From positions 1-6,224 of the forward strand of contig CANHNG010000113.1 of NCBI GenBank assembly GCA_947461915.1: a stretch of DNA of 6,224 nucleotides. The letters are read 5' to 3'. The position numbers and the translations under genes are program-made. Positions 1 to 5,856 of this stretch are shown here, piece by piece. The first letter of the stretch is position 1. The number at the start of each line of letters is the position of its first letter. The notes below the pieces were generated by a model, which worked only from the letters and a program-made list of their open reading frames with translations, had not been told where the DNA came from and made no database searches. The DNA is from Flavobacteriaceae bacterium (lineage in GTDB: Bacteria > Bacteroidota > Bacteroidia > Flavobacteriales > Flavobacteriaceae).

Positions 1-1011
1 AATCCCGTAATTTTCAAACCTGCCAAACTGGGCGTTTTGTTAATCTCCCCTTTATTGGAAGCCTTTAGAAGTAGTTTTCCAAAAGGAGCTATCAACATAC
101 TATATGGTCGTGGACGCGAAGTTGCCTCCCCAATTATGAAATCGGGACGGGTGGCTATATTGGCTTTGATCGGTAACAGTAAATCGGCTATTGCTTTACA
201 GGATTTACATCCCAATAAAAATAGATTGCGTTTGGTATTAGGGTTAGAAGCAAAAAATCCAGCAATAATTTTACCGGATGCCAATTTGGATTTGGCTATA
301 GACGAATGTGTAGCAGGTTCATTGTCTTTTAATGGACAAAGATGCACAGCCTTAAAGGTATTGTATGTACACGAATCCATTGTTGATGAATTCAATAAAC
401 GATTTAGTGCCAAAGTGGACTCACTCGTTTATGGAAATCCTTGGGATAAATCAGTATTTCTTACTCCTTTACCTGAAAAAGAGAAGCCTGCTTATATCCA
501 AGAATTGATTGATGATGCAACTAGTTTTGGCGCAAAAGTCATCAATGCAAAAGGAGGAAAACAACTCGAAAATTATATCTATCCAGCTATTTTATATCCA
601 ATAAGTAAAGAAATGCGTATTTATCATGAAGAACAATTTGGTCCTGTTGTGCCAGTTATTTCTTTTAAGAATATTCAGGAACCTTTGGATGATATGGCAG
701 AGTCAAATTACGGACAACAAGTGAGTTTGTTTGGCCAAAATGTAAAAACCATTGCGCCTCTTATTGATAATTTGGTAAATTTAGTTTGCAGGGTAAATCT
801 GAACAGTTCTTGCCAGAGAGGACCCGATGTTTTTCCTTTTACGGGTCGTAAAGATTCCGCTGTGGGGACTTTGAGTATTCATGATGCCTTGCGTTCTTTT
901 TCGATAAGAACTTTTGTAGCTTCCAAAGACAATGAATACAACAACAATATTTTGCAGGAATTGTTAAACAGCAAAGAATCTAATTTTATTAATACAGATT
1001 ATATTTTGTAA
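1..1011 (+). CDS. gapN: NADP-dependent non-phosphorylating glyceraldehyde-3-phosphate dehydrogenase (ALDH superfamily), 5'-truncated by the window edge
   Basis: Reading is open from base 1, so the first in-frame TTG at 37 is not the start. 336 residues are visible; about 190 N-terminal ones are inferred missing from the usual ALDH length near 500-530. ALDH landmarks in order (visible numbering): FKPAK 5-9 with the cofactor-binding lysine; catalytic Cys115 in [19 protein letters not shown] 210-218 with the conserved glutamate; [11 protein letters not shown] 279-289 near the C-terminus. The usual ELGGKN motif reads GLEAKN (81-86), so its glutamate (Glu83) is displaced by two residues. From memory, plant-type GapN enzymes read QLEGKN here, which points to the ALDH11/GapN branch rather than general aldehyde dehydrogenases. 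Expected reaction: glyceraldehyde-3-phosphate + NADP+ to 3-phosphoglycerate + NADPH in the cytoplasm, bypassing ATP-forming GAPDH. A terminator follows. The family is certain; substrate is inferred from motif similarity. Confidence 0.85.
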   Translation, partial: NPVIFKPAKLGVLLISPLLEAFRSSFPKGAINILYGRGREVASPIMKSGRVAILALIGNSKSAIALQDLHPNKNRLRLVLGLEAKNPAIILPDANLDLAIDECVAGSLSFNGQRCTALKVLYVHESIVDEFNKRFSAKVDSLVYGNPWDKSVFLTPLPEKEKPAYIQELIDDATSFGAKVINAKGGKQLENYIYPAILYPISKEMRIYHEEQFGPVVPVISFKNIQEPLDDMAESNYGQQVSLFGQNVKTIAPLIDNLVNLVCRVNLNSSCQRGPDVFPFTGRKDSAVGTLSIHDALRSFSIRTFVASKDNEYNNNILQELLNSKESNFINTDYIL

Positions 1012-1045
1012 TCAAAACAAATAAACTTTGACTTTGTTCAAATAT

Positions 1046-1084
1046 AAAAGAGGATTTACTTAATGGTGATCCTCTTTTTTGTTT
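1046..1084 (+). terminator. Rho-independent terminator of the gapN-like gene
   Basis: A perfect 10-bp inverted repeat (AAAAGAGGAT at 1046-1055, ATCCTCTTTT at 1069-1078) encloses a 13-nt loop. The right arm runs into a T-rich tail through 1084. It lies 35 bases after the stop codon and separates the gene from the cytochrome gene. Confidence 0.85.
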
Positions 1085-1122
1085 TATAATATTATTTACG
1101 TTGTCATTTGTGATATTTATCA

Positions 1123-1153
1123 TTGTTTTTAAATGTAAACCCTCGTAACTTTA
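1123..1153 (+). promoter_or_regulatory. Candidate promoter of the cytochrome c gene
   Basis: TTG at 1123-1125 is followed after 20 bases by TAACTTTA at 1146-1153. This fits the Bacteroidota sigma pattern TTG / 17-23 bases / TAnnTTTG, except that the last G of the -7 element is A. It ends 25 bases before the ATG, which implies a short leader. It lies just past the upstream terminator, as expected for a separate unit. With one mismatch in an AT-rich region it remains a candidate. Confidence 0.4.
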
Positions 1154-1178
1154 TTGGTATAATTTAAACATTAACACA

Positions 1179-1607
1179 ATGAAAAATAGCAATTCGTTTT
1201 TAATACTTGTTATGATTCTTATTGGGAGTGCCGCAATATACGCCCAAAACAGTAATTGGGTAGCTCCCAAATCTTCTAATGCTTTAAAAAATCCTTTTAA
1301 AGGCAATTTAAGCGCTACCGCCGATGGAAAAAAAATATTCAACCAAATGTGTGTTTTATGTCATGGTTTGAAAGGGGAGGGTAATGGCGAAGCTGGACTA
1401 AGTTTGGAGCGAAAACCAGCCAATTTTCTTGCCCTAAAAGTTATTACCGAAAGTGACGGTGCCATTTTTTGGAAAATAACACATGGAAAGGCTCCGATGG
1501 CATCTTATGATGAACTCTTGTCAGATGATCAACGCTGGAAGTTGGTAAATTACATTAGAGAACTAGGCAAAAAGGGTGTAGTTAAAATCAAACAACGAAC
1601 AAAATAA
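1179..1607 (+). CDS. Exported monoheme cytochrome c, class I / CBB3-type
   Basis: 142 residues. Lys2 plus a hydrophobic run (about 7-20) ending YAQ forms a Sec signal peptide, with likely cleavage near residue 22 or 23, leaving a periplasmic protein of about 120 residues. A single heme-binding site CVLCH (Cys58, Cys61, His62) follows AADG-type helix residues; covalent heme c attachment is expected. KAPMASY supplies the probable distal axial ligand Met107. The C-terminal helix LSDDQRWKLVNYIREL is typical of small class I cytochromes (Cytochrome_CBB3 type). The likely role is soluble electron transfer between respiratory complexes; the partner cannot be named, since no oxidase or reductase gene adjoins it. 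The ATG is chosen because it gives the complete signal peptide; there is no Shine-Dalgarno, only an A-rich leader. A basic tail (KKGVVKIKQRTK) ends the protein. It has its own candidate promoter and converges on ssrA. Confidence 0.92.
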   Translation: MKNSNSFLILVMILIGSAAIYAQNSNWVAPKSSNALKNPFKGNLSATADGKKIFNQMCVLCHGLKGEGNGEAGLSLERKPANFLALKVITESDGAIFWKITHGKAPMASYDELLSDDQRWKLVNYIRELGKKGVVKIKQRTK

Positions 1608-1700
1608 AAATAATTGGTCTTAAAAGAATACATAAATGGGCATATTTATATCTTGTAATCATAGGGTTGAAATGACTGTCTTAAAAGATATAGTCAAGAA

Positions 1701-1756
1701 TATAGATAAAAAATAAAAGTGGACAATTCTAAAATAATTTAGAAATGTCCACTTTT
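1701..1756 (-). terminator. Long hairpin terminator of ssrA (possibly bidirectional)
   Basis: Arms at 1715-1725 and 1746-1756 (AAAAGTGGACA / TGTCCACTTTT) pair perfectly over 11 bp. After one A/A mismatch a further 7 bp pair (TTCTAAA 1727-1733 with TTTAGAA 1738-1744) around a 4-nt loop. Read on the minus strand, the stem begins one base after the tmRNA discriminator and is followed by ATTTTTTATC, a good U-tract. On the plus strand only four T end the stem, so it could serve the converging cytochrome gene only weakly. Confidence 0.85.
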
Positions 1757-1757
1757 G

Positions 1758-2150
1758 TGGAGTCGGGGAGAGTCGAACTCCCGTCCAAACAAGCAACTAA
1801 AAAACTTTCTACACGCTTATTTCCTGATTGAGTTTTCGACTTTGTGCTAGGCCAGAAACAGCCACACATTGCTTATCTTCTTAGTTTCGAAATCCACCCG
1901 AAGCTTATGGAAATCTAGGTTTAAATTTACGATTCACCTTTATCGACCGCTATAAACCAGAGCTTTCGAGGTAAATCCTGCTTTCCTACCTGGTAGGACG
2001 AGGCTAATCTTACTATAATTCAGATTATGCAGCAAGAGCGTAGTTTCCTTCGCCGTGTATGTGTTTTGAAACCTTTTATTTACGAGAATTGTCCCAGTTC
2101 TCGACGTGCTTACTTTTCAATTCGACTTGCTGTCAAAACCAGTCGACCCC
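1758..2150 (-). ncRNA. ssrA: Transfer-messenger RNA (tmRNA, SsrA)
   Basis: This 393-nt RNA rescues stalled ribosomes: it acts as an alanine tRNA, then as an mRNA adding a degradation tag, with SmpB as partner. Visible on the minus strand: the 5' end GGGGTCG (2150-2144) pairs over 7 bp with CGACTCC (1765-1759), including one G-U pair, as the tRNA-like acceptor stem. Discriminator A is at 1758. The T-arm GGGAGTTCGACTCTCCC lies just before the acceptor strand, and a D-loop-like ACTGGTTTTGACAG follows the 5' end. The tag reading frame lies at 2054-2025. A CGAGAA/TTCTCG stem (2083-2088 with 2098-2103) matches the helix upstream of the tag. The genome continues CAAAAG rather than CCA after the discriminator, so CCA must be added after transcription. 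The ends are deduced from the acceptor pairing. The gene is standard one-piece form, with no permutation. A terminator follows directly. Confidence 0.96.
2025..2054 (-). other. ssrA: tmRNA tag-peptide reading frame (GEGNYALAA)
   Basis: Codons GGC GAA GGA AAC TAC GCT CTT GCT GCA TAA inside the tmRNA encode G-E-G-N-Y-A-L-A-A and stop. The ALAA end is the signal read by ClpXP-type proteases in known systems, and GE..NYALAA is the form I recall from other Bacteroidota. The resume codon is inferred as GGC by analogy with those tags. A charged-tRNA-derived alanine would precede it in the finished tag. Confidence 0.9.
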
Positions 2151-2197
2151 ATTTGTTTATTAATCAATTCTCAAAAATCATTCCAAAATTGAGTAGG

Positions 2198-2205
2198 CAA
2201 ATATA
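2198..2205 (-). promoter_or_regulatory. Candidate -7 element of the ssrA promoter
   Basis: TATATTTG on the minus strand matches the Bacteroidota -7 consensus TAnnTTTG exactly and is followed by CC. It lies 47 bases before the mature tmRNA 5' end, so transcription would produce a 5' leader of about 40 nt for RNase P to remove. No clear TTG is seen at the -33 position. It falls between the stop of the upstream hydrolase gene and ssrA, giving ssrA its own start. Confidence 0.5.
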
Positions 2206-2236
2206 CCTTTTTTTACGGATAGTTATTAGCCATTTT

Positions 2237-3436
2237 CTATTCTCGATCATCATCTAAATGAAATGGATAATTGCCAAATAAAGCCGACAATTTTCGAACA
2301 TTATAGGGATTTTTTGAATACTTATTGGATAGGGCAATTATAGTAACGTTTTCCTTTCTTAAAGTTACATAAGATGTAGTGCTACCATGCCACCAGCCAT
2401 TGTGATAATATAAAGTTACCCCTGGATCTAGTTCCGTCATTCGTATCCCAAGCCCATAATTTCTTTTGCCCTTATGCTCGTTACTATATCCTTTGTAGAC
2501 TTGCTGGAGTAATTCCGGTTCTAAAAATGTGGAGGCACTTCTTGCTCGGTCTAATTTTAATAAATCCCGTGGTGTCGAATAGATGTTTTTATCCCCACAA
2601 ATAACATCTAAATAATCCATTCCTATTTCAACTCTATTCCCTTTATAGGATGGCGCTACCTTTTTTCGGTCGTTTTCATAATCCATGACAAAAGTATTTT
2701 TCATTCCAAGGGGCTCAAAAATGATTTGCTTCATGGCCATTTTATAAGACAAGCCAGTTATTTTTTCGATAATCAAAGCGAGCATGGCATAATTGGTATT
2801 ACAGTACGCAAATCGGGTACCGCTTTTTGATTCCAAGTCTATGTTTTTTGTTGCCATCAGATTTAAAAGTTCCTGATTCGTAATTGTGTTATGTCTGTCC
2901 CAAATCTCCTTTTTGTCAGTAAAATAAGAATAATTTCGCATTCCGCTTCTATGATTCAATAACATTCGAACCGTTACTTTGGGGTAAGGAAACTCCTTTA
3001 AAATGGTATTTACTTTTTGGTCTAAATCTATTTTTCTGGCATTTACCAATTTTAAAACTGCGGTTGCAGTAATCATTTTACTAACTGACGCAAGGTGGAG
3101 TGGGGTGTCGGCAGTAATTAAGGTCTTATCTCTAAAATTGGCATAGCCTTCGTATTTTTCAAAGAGGATTTGTCCATTTTTTGCCACCAAAAAGCTGCCA
3201 TTTAAACTATGGTTTGGCCAATTTTTAATATAAAAAGATTCAATAGCTCTTTTTTTGGAAGTAACATATTCCGCTGTAAGTATTGGAACTTCATGAACTA
3301 AAGGTCTCATTTTAGGTAAAACATCTTTTGGAAGTTCGGCATCGCTGAGTTCTGCTTTATGCTGTTTTGTACAGGAACTTAAAACTAAAATCAAGAGGAG
3401 TAATTGTAGTATATTTGTGCGTTTGATATAATTCAT
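2237..3436 (-). CDS. Serine hydrolase lipoprotein, beta-lactamase / peptidase S12 family
   Basis: 399 residues from the ATG at 3436. Residues 1-22 form a lipoprotein signal: KR, a leucine-rich core, and lipobox LSSC with Cys22 as the lipidated residue, so it is probably anchored in the periplasmic envelope or exported to the surface. Catalytic motifs of the class C beta-lactamase/DD-peptidase fold are all present: SVSK with nucleophile Ser117 and Lys120; YCN with Tyr211 and Asn213; HNG with His345 and Gly347. GDKNIYSTPRDLLKLD (about 281-296) is another family signature. Family members include DD-carboxypeptidases, esterases and D-amino-acid peptidases; substrate cannot be predicted, and it is not evidence of drug resistance. 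An upstream in-frame ATG at 3472 would put 12 residues before the signal peptide and lies upstream of the likely promoter, so it is rejected. The same-strand neighbour is ssrA; no terminator is seen between them. Confidence 0.88.
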   Translation of the reverse strand: MNYIKRTNILQLLLLILVLSSCTKQHKAELSDAELPKDVLPKMRPLVHEVPILTAEYVTSKKRAIESFYIKNWPNHSLNGSFLVAKNGQILFEKYEGYANFRDKTLITADTPLHLASVSKMITATAVLKLVNARKIDLDQKVNTILKEFPYPKVTVRMLLNHRSGMRNYSYFTDKKEIWDRHNTITNQELLNLMATKNIDLESKSGTRFAYCNTNYAMLALIIEKITGLSYKMAMKQIIFEPLGMKNTFVMDYENDRKKVAPSYKGNRVEIGMDYLDVICGDKNIYSTPRDLLKLDRARSASTFLEPELLQQVYKGYSNEHKGKRNYGLGIRMTELDPGVTLYYHNGWWHGSTTSYVTLRKENVTIIALSNKYSKNPYNVRKLSALFGNYPFHLDDDRE

Positions 3437-3455
3437 TTTTATTAGAATAGAATGG

Positions 3456-3463
3456 CAAATATA
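3456..3463 (-). promoter_or_regulatory. Candidate -7 element of the hydrolase promoter
   Basis: TATATTTG on the minus strand matches TAnnTTTG exactly and is followed by CC, as at ssrA. It ends 19 bases before the ATG at 3436, giving a leader of only about 10-15 nt. This placement supports that start over the ATG at 3472. No TTG is found at the -33 spacing; an AT-only palindrome lies farther upstream. Confidence 0.5.
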
Positions 3464-3488
3464 TAGAATCAAACTCTTTTGGTTTGTT

Positions 3489-3502
3489 ATTTTTTAAAAA
3501 AT
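3489..3502. promoter_or_regulatory. AT-only perfect palindrome in the divergent promoter region
   Basis: ATTTTTTAAAAAAT is a 14-bp perfect palindrome. If the hydrolase is transcribed from just after the -7 element at 3456-3463, the palindrome sits at about -40 to -53, where an A/T-rich UP-like element or a bent-DNA/operator site would lie. No U-tract or gene end makes it a terminator. A functional role is only inferred. Confidence 0.3.
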
Positions 3503-3622
3503 CACAACACTTTTTATGTTTAATAGTAGGGAATAAAAGTATCCTGATTAGATTCAAGCGTTTAATATTTTTTATACTATGTCTAATTTAACTAAAAGGA
3601 ATTTACTATCAAATAAAATGGG

Positions 3623-3630
3623 TATATTTA
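3623..3630 (+). promoter_or_regulatory. Weak candidate -7 element for the Lys1-like gene
   Basis: TATATTTA matches TAnnTTTG except for the last base and lies 43 bases before the ATG at 3674. No TTG stands 17-23 bases upstream. It is the best match I find in the plus-strand half of the divergent intergenic region, but chance matches are likely in such AT-rich sequence. Confidence 0.3.
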
Positions 3631-3673
3631 TGATGCAAATACATAATAAGGTAAAATAAAGACACGATAGAAA

Positions 3674-4876
3674 ATGAAATTTGGAATTATAAAAGAAAGG
3701 AAAAATCCTCCTGACCGGAGAGTTGTATTTTCTCCTGATGAATTGTCAAGATTAAAACAACACTATCAAGGCCTCACTGTAAAAGTGGAAAGTTCAGATA
3801 TCCGCGTTTTTACAGATGAGGATTATCGGGATTTAGGTATTGAAGTTGCCAATGACATTAGTGACTGTTCTATTTTTTTTGGTGTTAAGGAGGTTCCAAT
3901 CGACTATTTAATTGCCGACAAGTCCTATTTCTTTTTCTCACATACTATCAAAAAACAACCCCATAACAGACAATTATTGCGGGCTTTATTGGAGAAAAAT
4001 ATTGATTTTTATGACCATGAAACTTTGGTCGATGCACACAATCACAGGTTAATTGGTTTTGGGAAGTATGCAGGAATTGTAGGTGCATACAATGCCATTC
4101 GAGCTTTTGGAATAAAATTCGAATTATTCAAATTGCCCAAAGCCGCTACACTTTCTGGAAAAGAAGCTTTGTTAGCTCATTTGAAGCGGTTGGTTTTGCC
4201 GCCTTTGAAATTCGTTGTAACTGGTACCGGAAAAGTGGGCAGTGGTGTAAAAGAAGTGCTTGATGCTATCAAAATATCTGAAGTTTCAGTCGAGAATTAT
4301 TTGACAAAAAACTACACACAACCCGTTTATACCCAGATTGACGTATTGGAATATAACAAGAGAAAAGACGGTAATGTTTTGGATTTCAATGATTTTTTTG
4401 ATCATCCACAAGAATATGTCTCTGACTTTGAACGGTTCACTAAAGTTTCGGATGTTTATATTACTGCGCATTTTCATGCCAATGAAGCCCCAAAAATTCT
4501 CACACGAGAAATGCTTCAGGCCAACGATTGTAAAATAAAAGTCGTTGCCGATATCTCCTGCGATGTCGATGGTTCTATTTCTTGTACACTGAGATCGTCA
4601 ACCATTGACGAGCCTTTTTACGGTTATTTGCCTAGCGAAAATAAAGAGGTTGACATTTTTCATCCAGCAGCAATTGTGGTAATGGCTGTAGATAATTTGC
4701 CTAGCGAATTACCAAAAGATGCCAGCGAAGGTTTTGGCGAAATGCTTATGGAACACGTGATTCCTGCTTTTTTCAATGGAGACAAAGACGGAATTTTGCA
4801 ACGCGCTAAAATGACCGAAAAAGGAAAACTCACCCCAAGGTTTAGCTATTTACAAGATTATGTAGATGGAAACTGA
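3674..4876 (+). CDS. Saccharopine dehydrogenase (Lys1)-like NAD(P)-dependent oxidoreductase
   Basis: 400 residues with the two-domain alanine-dehydrogenase/transhydrogenase fold. The N-terminal domain has RR 15-16 in the substrate-binding loop, then Lys72 in GVKEVP and His90 in FFFSHTIKKQ. These align with the lysine and histidine (yeast numbering K77, H96 from memory) that do acid-base catalysis in Lys1. FGKYAGIVGAYNAIRAFG (129-146) is another family signature. The Rossmann nucleotide loop is GTGKVG (184-189). ADISCD (292-297) and VDNLPSELPKDAS (339-351) match the Lys1 C-terminal signatures. Lys1 interconverts saccharopine with lysine plus 2-oxoglutarate using NAD. No second lysine-catabolism gene (such as the glutamate-forming saccharopine dehydrogenase) is in view, so the true substrate is open; automatic labels could read alanine dehydrogenase. 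It is cytoplasmic, with no signal peptide. The ATG at 3674 begins the fold directly. It is divergent from the hydrolase and ends before a strong terminator. Confidence 0.85.
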   Translation: MKFGIIKERKNPPDRRVVFSPDELSRLKQHYQGLTVKVESSDIRVFTDEDYRDLGIEVANDISDCSIFFGVKEVPIDYLIADKSYFFFSHTIKKQPHNRQLLRALLEKNIDFYDHETLVDAHNHRLIGFGKYAGIVGAYNAIRAFGIKFELFKLPKAATLSGKEALLAHLKRLVLPPLKFVVTGTGKVGSGVKEVLDAIKISEVSVENYLTKNYTQPVYTQIDVLEYNKRKDGNVLDFNDFFDHPQEYVSDFERFTKVSDVYITAHFHANEAPKILTREMLQANDCKIKVVADISCDVDGSISCTLRSSTIDEPFYGYLPSENKEVDIFHPAAIVVMAVDNLPSELPKDASEGFGEMLMEHVIPAFFNGDKDGILQRAKMTEKGKLTPRFSYLQDYVDGN

Positions 4877-4917
4877 TGTGGGCTGATTTTTTTTGAATAT
4901 AGAATGGTTGTAAATAC

Positions 4918-4959
4918 AATGCCCCCAAAAAGTCAGACACTATTTGGGGGCATTTTTTT
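4918..4959 (+). terminator. Rho-independent terminator of the Lys1-like gene, between convergent genes
   Basis: A 12-bp perfect inverted repeat (AATGCCCCCAAA 4918-4929, TTTGGGGGCATT 4943-4954) with a 13-nt loop and a 7-T run at 4953-4959. The GC-rich core makes it strong on the plus strand. On the minus strand it starts 16 bases past the kdsA stop but lacks a good U-tract, so termination of kdsA here is possible but weaker. Confidence 0.9.
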
Positions 4960-4970
4960 AAAAATTGGAT

Positions 4971-5789
4971 CTAAAACGTATTTATGGTTTTTCTGATGGC
5001 GACCAACTTGGTCATTAACCCTTCAAAATAATCCAAATGTAGCATGTTTGCACCGTCACTTTTGGCATTGGCAGGGTCGAAATGGGTTTCTATGAAAATC
5101 CCGTCTACTCCTACAGCAATTCCGGCTTTGGCAATGGTTTCAATCATATCGGGTCTTCCGCCAGTAACACCCGCAGTTTGGTTGGGTTGTTGCAGGGAAT
5201 GGGTAACGTCGAGAACCGTCGTGGCATACTGTTGCATAGTGGGAATTCCACGGAAATCAACAATCATGTCTTGGTAGCCAAACATTGTTCCGCGATCGGT
5301 TACCATAACATTATGATTGTGGCAATCCAACACCTTTTGCACGGCGTGTTTCATGCTTTCTGGACTCATAAATTGTCCTTTTTTTAAGTTGATTACTTTT
5401 CCGGTTTTGGCTGCAGCCACAAGCAAATCAGTTTGGCGAACCAAGAAAGCGGGGATTTGTAATACATCAACATATTCGGCAGCCATAGCCGCATCTTCAT
5501 TGGTGTGAATATCGGTTACGGTAGGAACACCAAAAGTCTCTGAAACTTTGCGAAGAATTTGTAATGCTTTTTCGTCACCAATTCCTGAAAAACTATCAAT
5601 TCTGGATCGGTTGGCCTTCTTGAAGGAGCCTTTGAAAACGAAAGGAATTTCTAATTTATCGGTAATTCCAATTAACTTTTCGGCAATTCGCATCGCCATT
5701 TCTTCGCCTTCAATGGCGCAAGGCCCAGCCAAAAGAAAGAAGTTGCCACTATCAGCATGTTTTATTTGTGGAATATGGTGTAGATTCAT
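4971..5789 (-). CDS. kdsA: 3-deoxy-8-phosphooctulonate synthase (KDO-8-phosphate synthase), metal-dependent class
   Basis: 272 residues, full family length. It condenses phosphoenolpyruvate with D-arabinose-5-phosphate to Kdo-8-phosphate, the committed step to the inner-core sugar of lipopolysaccharide, in the cytoplasm. Motifs in order: AGPCAIE 21-27; FKGSFKKANRSR 52-63 (PEP and phosphate binding); DVLQIPAFLVRQTDLL 108-123; KKGQFMSP 136-143; DRGTMFGY 165-172; DVTHSLQQP 194-202; IETHFDP 233-239. Cys24, His197, Glu234 and Asp245 match the spacing of the metal ligands in the Aquifex enzyme (C11, H185, E222, D233, from memory). E. coli has Asn where Cys24 stands, so this is the metal-dependent class. 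The ATG at 5789 is used because the fold begins within about 17 residues and a promoter match lies just upstream; there is no Shine-Dalgarno. It may be co-transcribed with the small gene upstream (62-base gap), and it also has its own candidate promoter. Confidence 0.97.
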   Translation of the reverse strand: MNLHHIPQIKHADSGNFFLLAGPCAIEGEEMAMRIAEKLIGITDKLEIPFVFKGSFKKANRSRIDSFSGIGDEKALQILRKVSETFGVPTVTDIHTNEDAAMAAEYVDVLQIPAFLVRQTDLLVAAAKTGKVINLKKGQFMSPESMKHAVQKVLDCHNHNVMVTDRGTMFGYQDMIVDFRGIPTMQQYATTVLDVTHSLQQPNQTAGVTGGRPDMIETIAKAGIAVGVDGIFIETHFDPANAKSDGANMLHLDYFEGLMTKLVAIRKTINTF

Positions 5790-5808
5790 AAGGTGATTTT
5801 TGAAAGGG

Positions 5809-5816
5809 CAAAGATA
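5809..5816 (-). promoter_or_regulatory. Candidate -7 element of the kdsA promoter
   Basis: TATCTTTG on the minus strand matches TAnnTTTG exactly and is followed by CCC. It ends 19 bases before the kdsA ATG, the same distance as in the hydrolase gene. No TTG is found at the -33 spacing; that position is occupied by the heptad repeat. Confidence 0.5.
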
Positions 5817-5821
5817 GTCAG

Positions 5822-5856
5822 GATTTGTGATTTACGATTTAGGATTTGGGATTAAT
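5822..5856. repeat. Five tandem 7-base repeats (GATTTnn)
   Basis: Consecutive units on the plus strand are GATTTGT, GATTTAC, GATTTAG, GATTTGG and GATTAAT, in perfect 7-base register. The first four keep GATTT with variable last two bases; the fifth is degenerate and contains the stop codon (5852-5854) of the minus-strand gene upstream of kdsA. The array fills most of the 62-base gap between the two genes and covers the expected -33 position of the kdsA promoter. Slipped-strand expansion is a likely origin. Confidence 0.75.

Noticed and set aside
1151..1342. Minus-strand open frame of 63 codons
   Set aside because: It is antisense to the cytochrome signal-peptide region and has no supporting start or promoter.
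1617..1688. Direct repeat GTCTTAAAAGA at 1617-1627 and 1678-1688
   Set aside because: Eleven AT-rich bases twice in an AT-rich gap, with no associated element, is within what chance allows.
2027..2257. Plus-strand open frame of 76 codons
   Set aside because: It lies almost wholly over the minus-strand tmRNA gene, whose acceptor stem, T-arm and tag are clear; the translation resembles no protein family.
2237..3436. Antibiotic-resistance beta-lactamase
   Set aside because: The motifs define the broad serine beta-lactamase/S12 fold, most members of which are not resistance enzymes; the lipobox and lack of mobile context also argue against it.
3437..3557. Minus-strand open frame reaching 3557 and the 12-residue N-terminal extension from the ATG at 3472
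   Set aside because: The extension would precede a complete lipoprotein signal and start upstream of the -7 element at 3456-3463; the other frame covers AT-rich intergenic DNA and has no protein character.
4286..4538. Open frames on both strands within the Lys1-like gene
   Set aside because: They are shadows of a gene with intact catalytic and nucleotide-binding motifs throughout its length.
5044..5796. Several plus-strand open frames of 63-101 codons
   Set aside because: They are antisense shadows of kdsA, whose full-length motif set leaves no doubt about the coding strand.
5822..5856. CRISPR-like array
   Set aside because: Units are 7 bases with no spacers; this is a simple tandem repeat.
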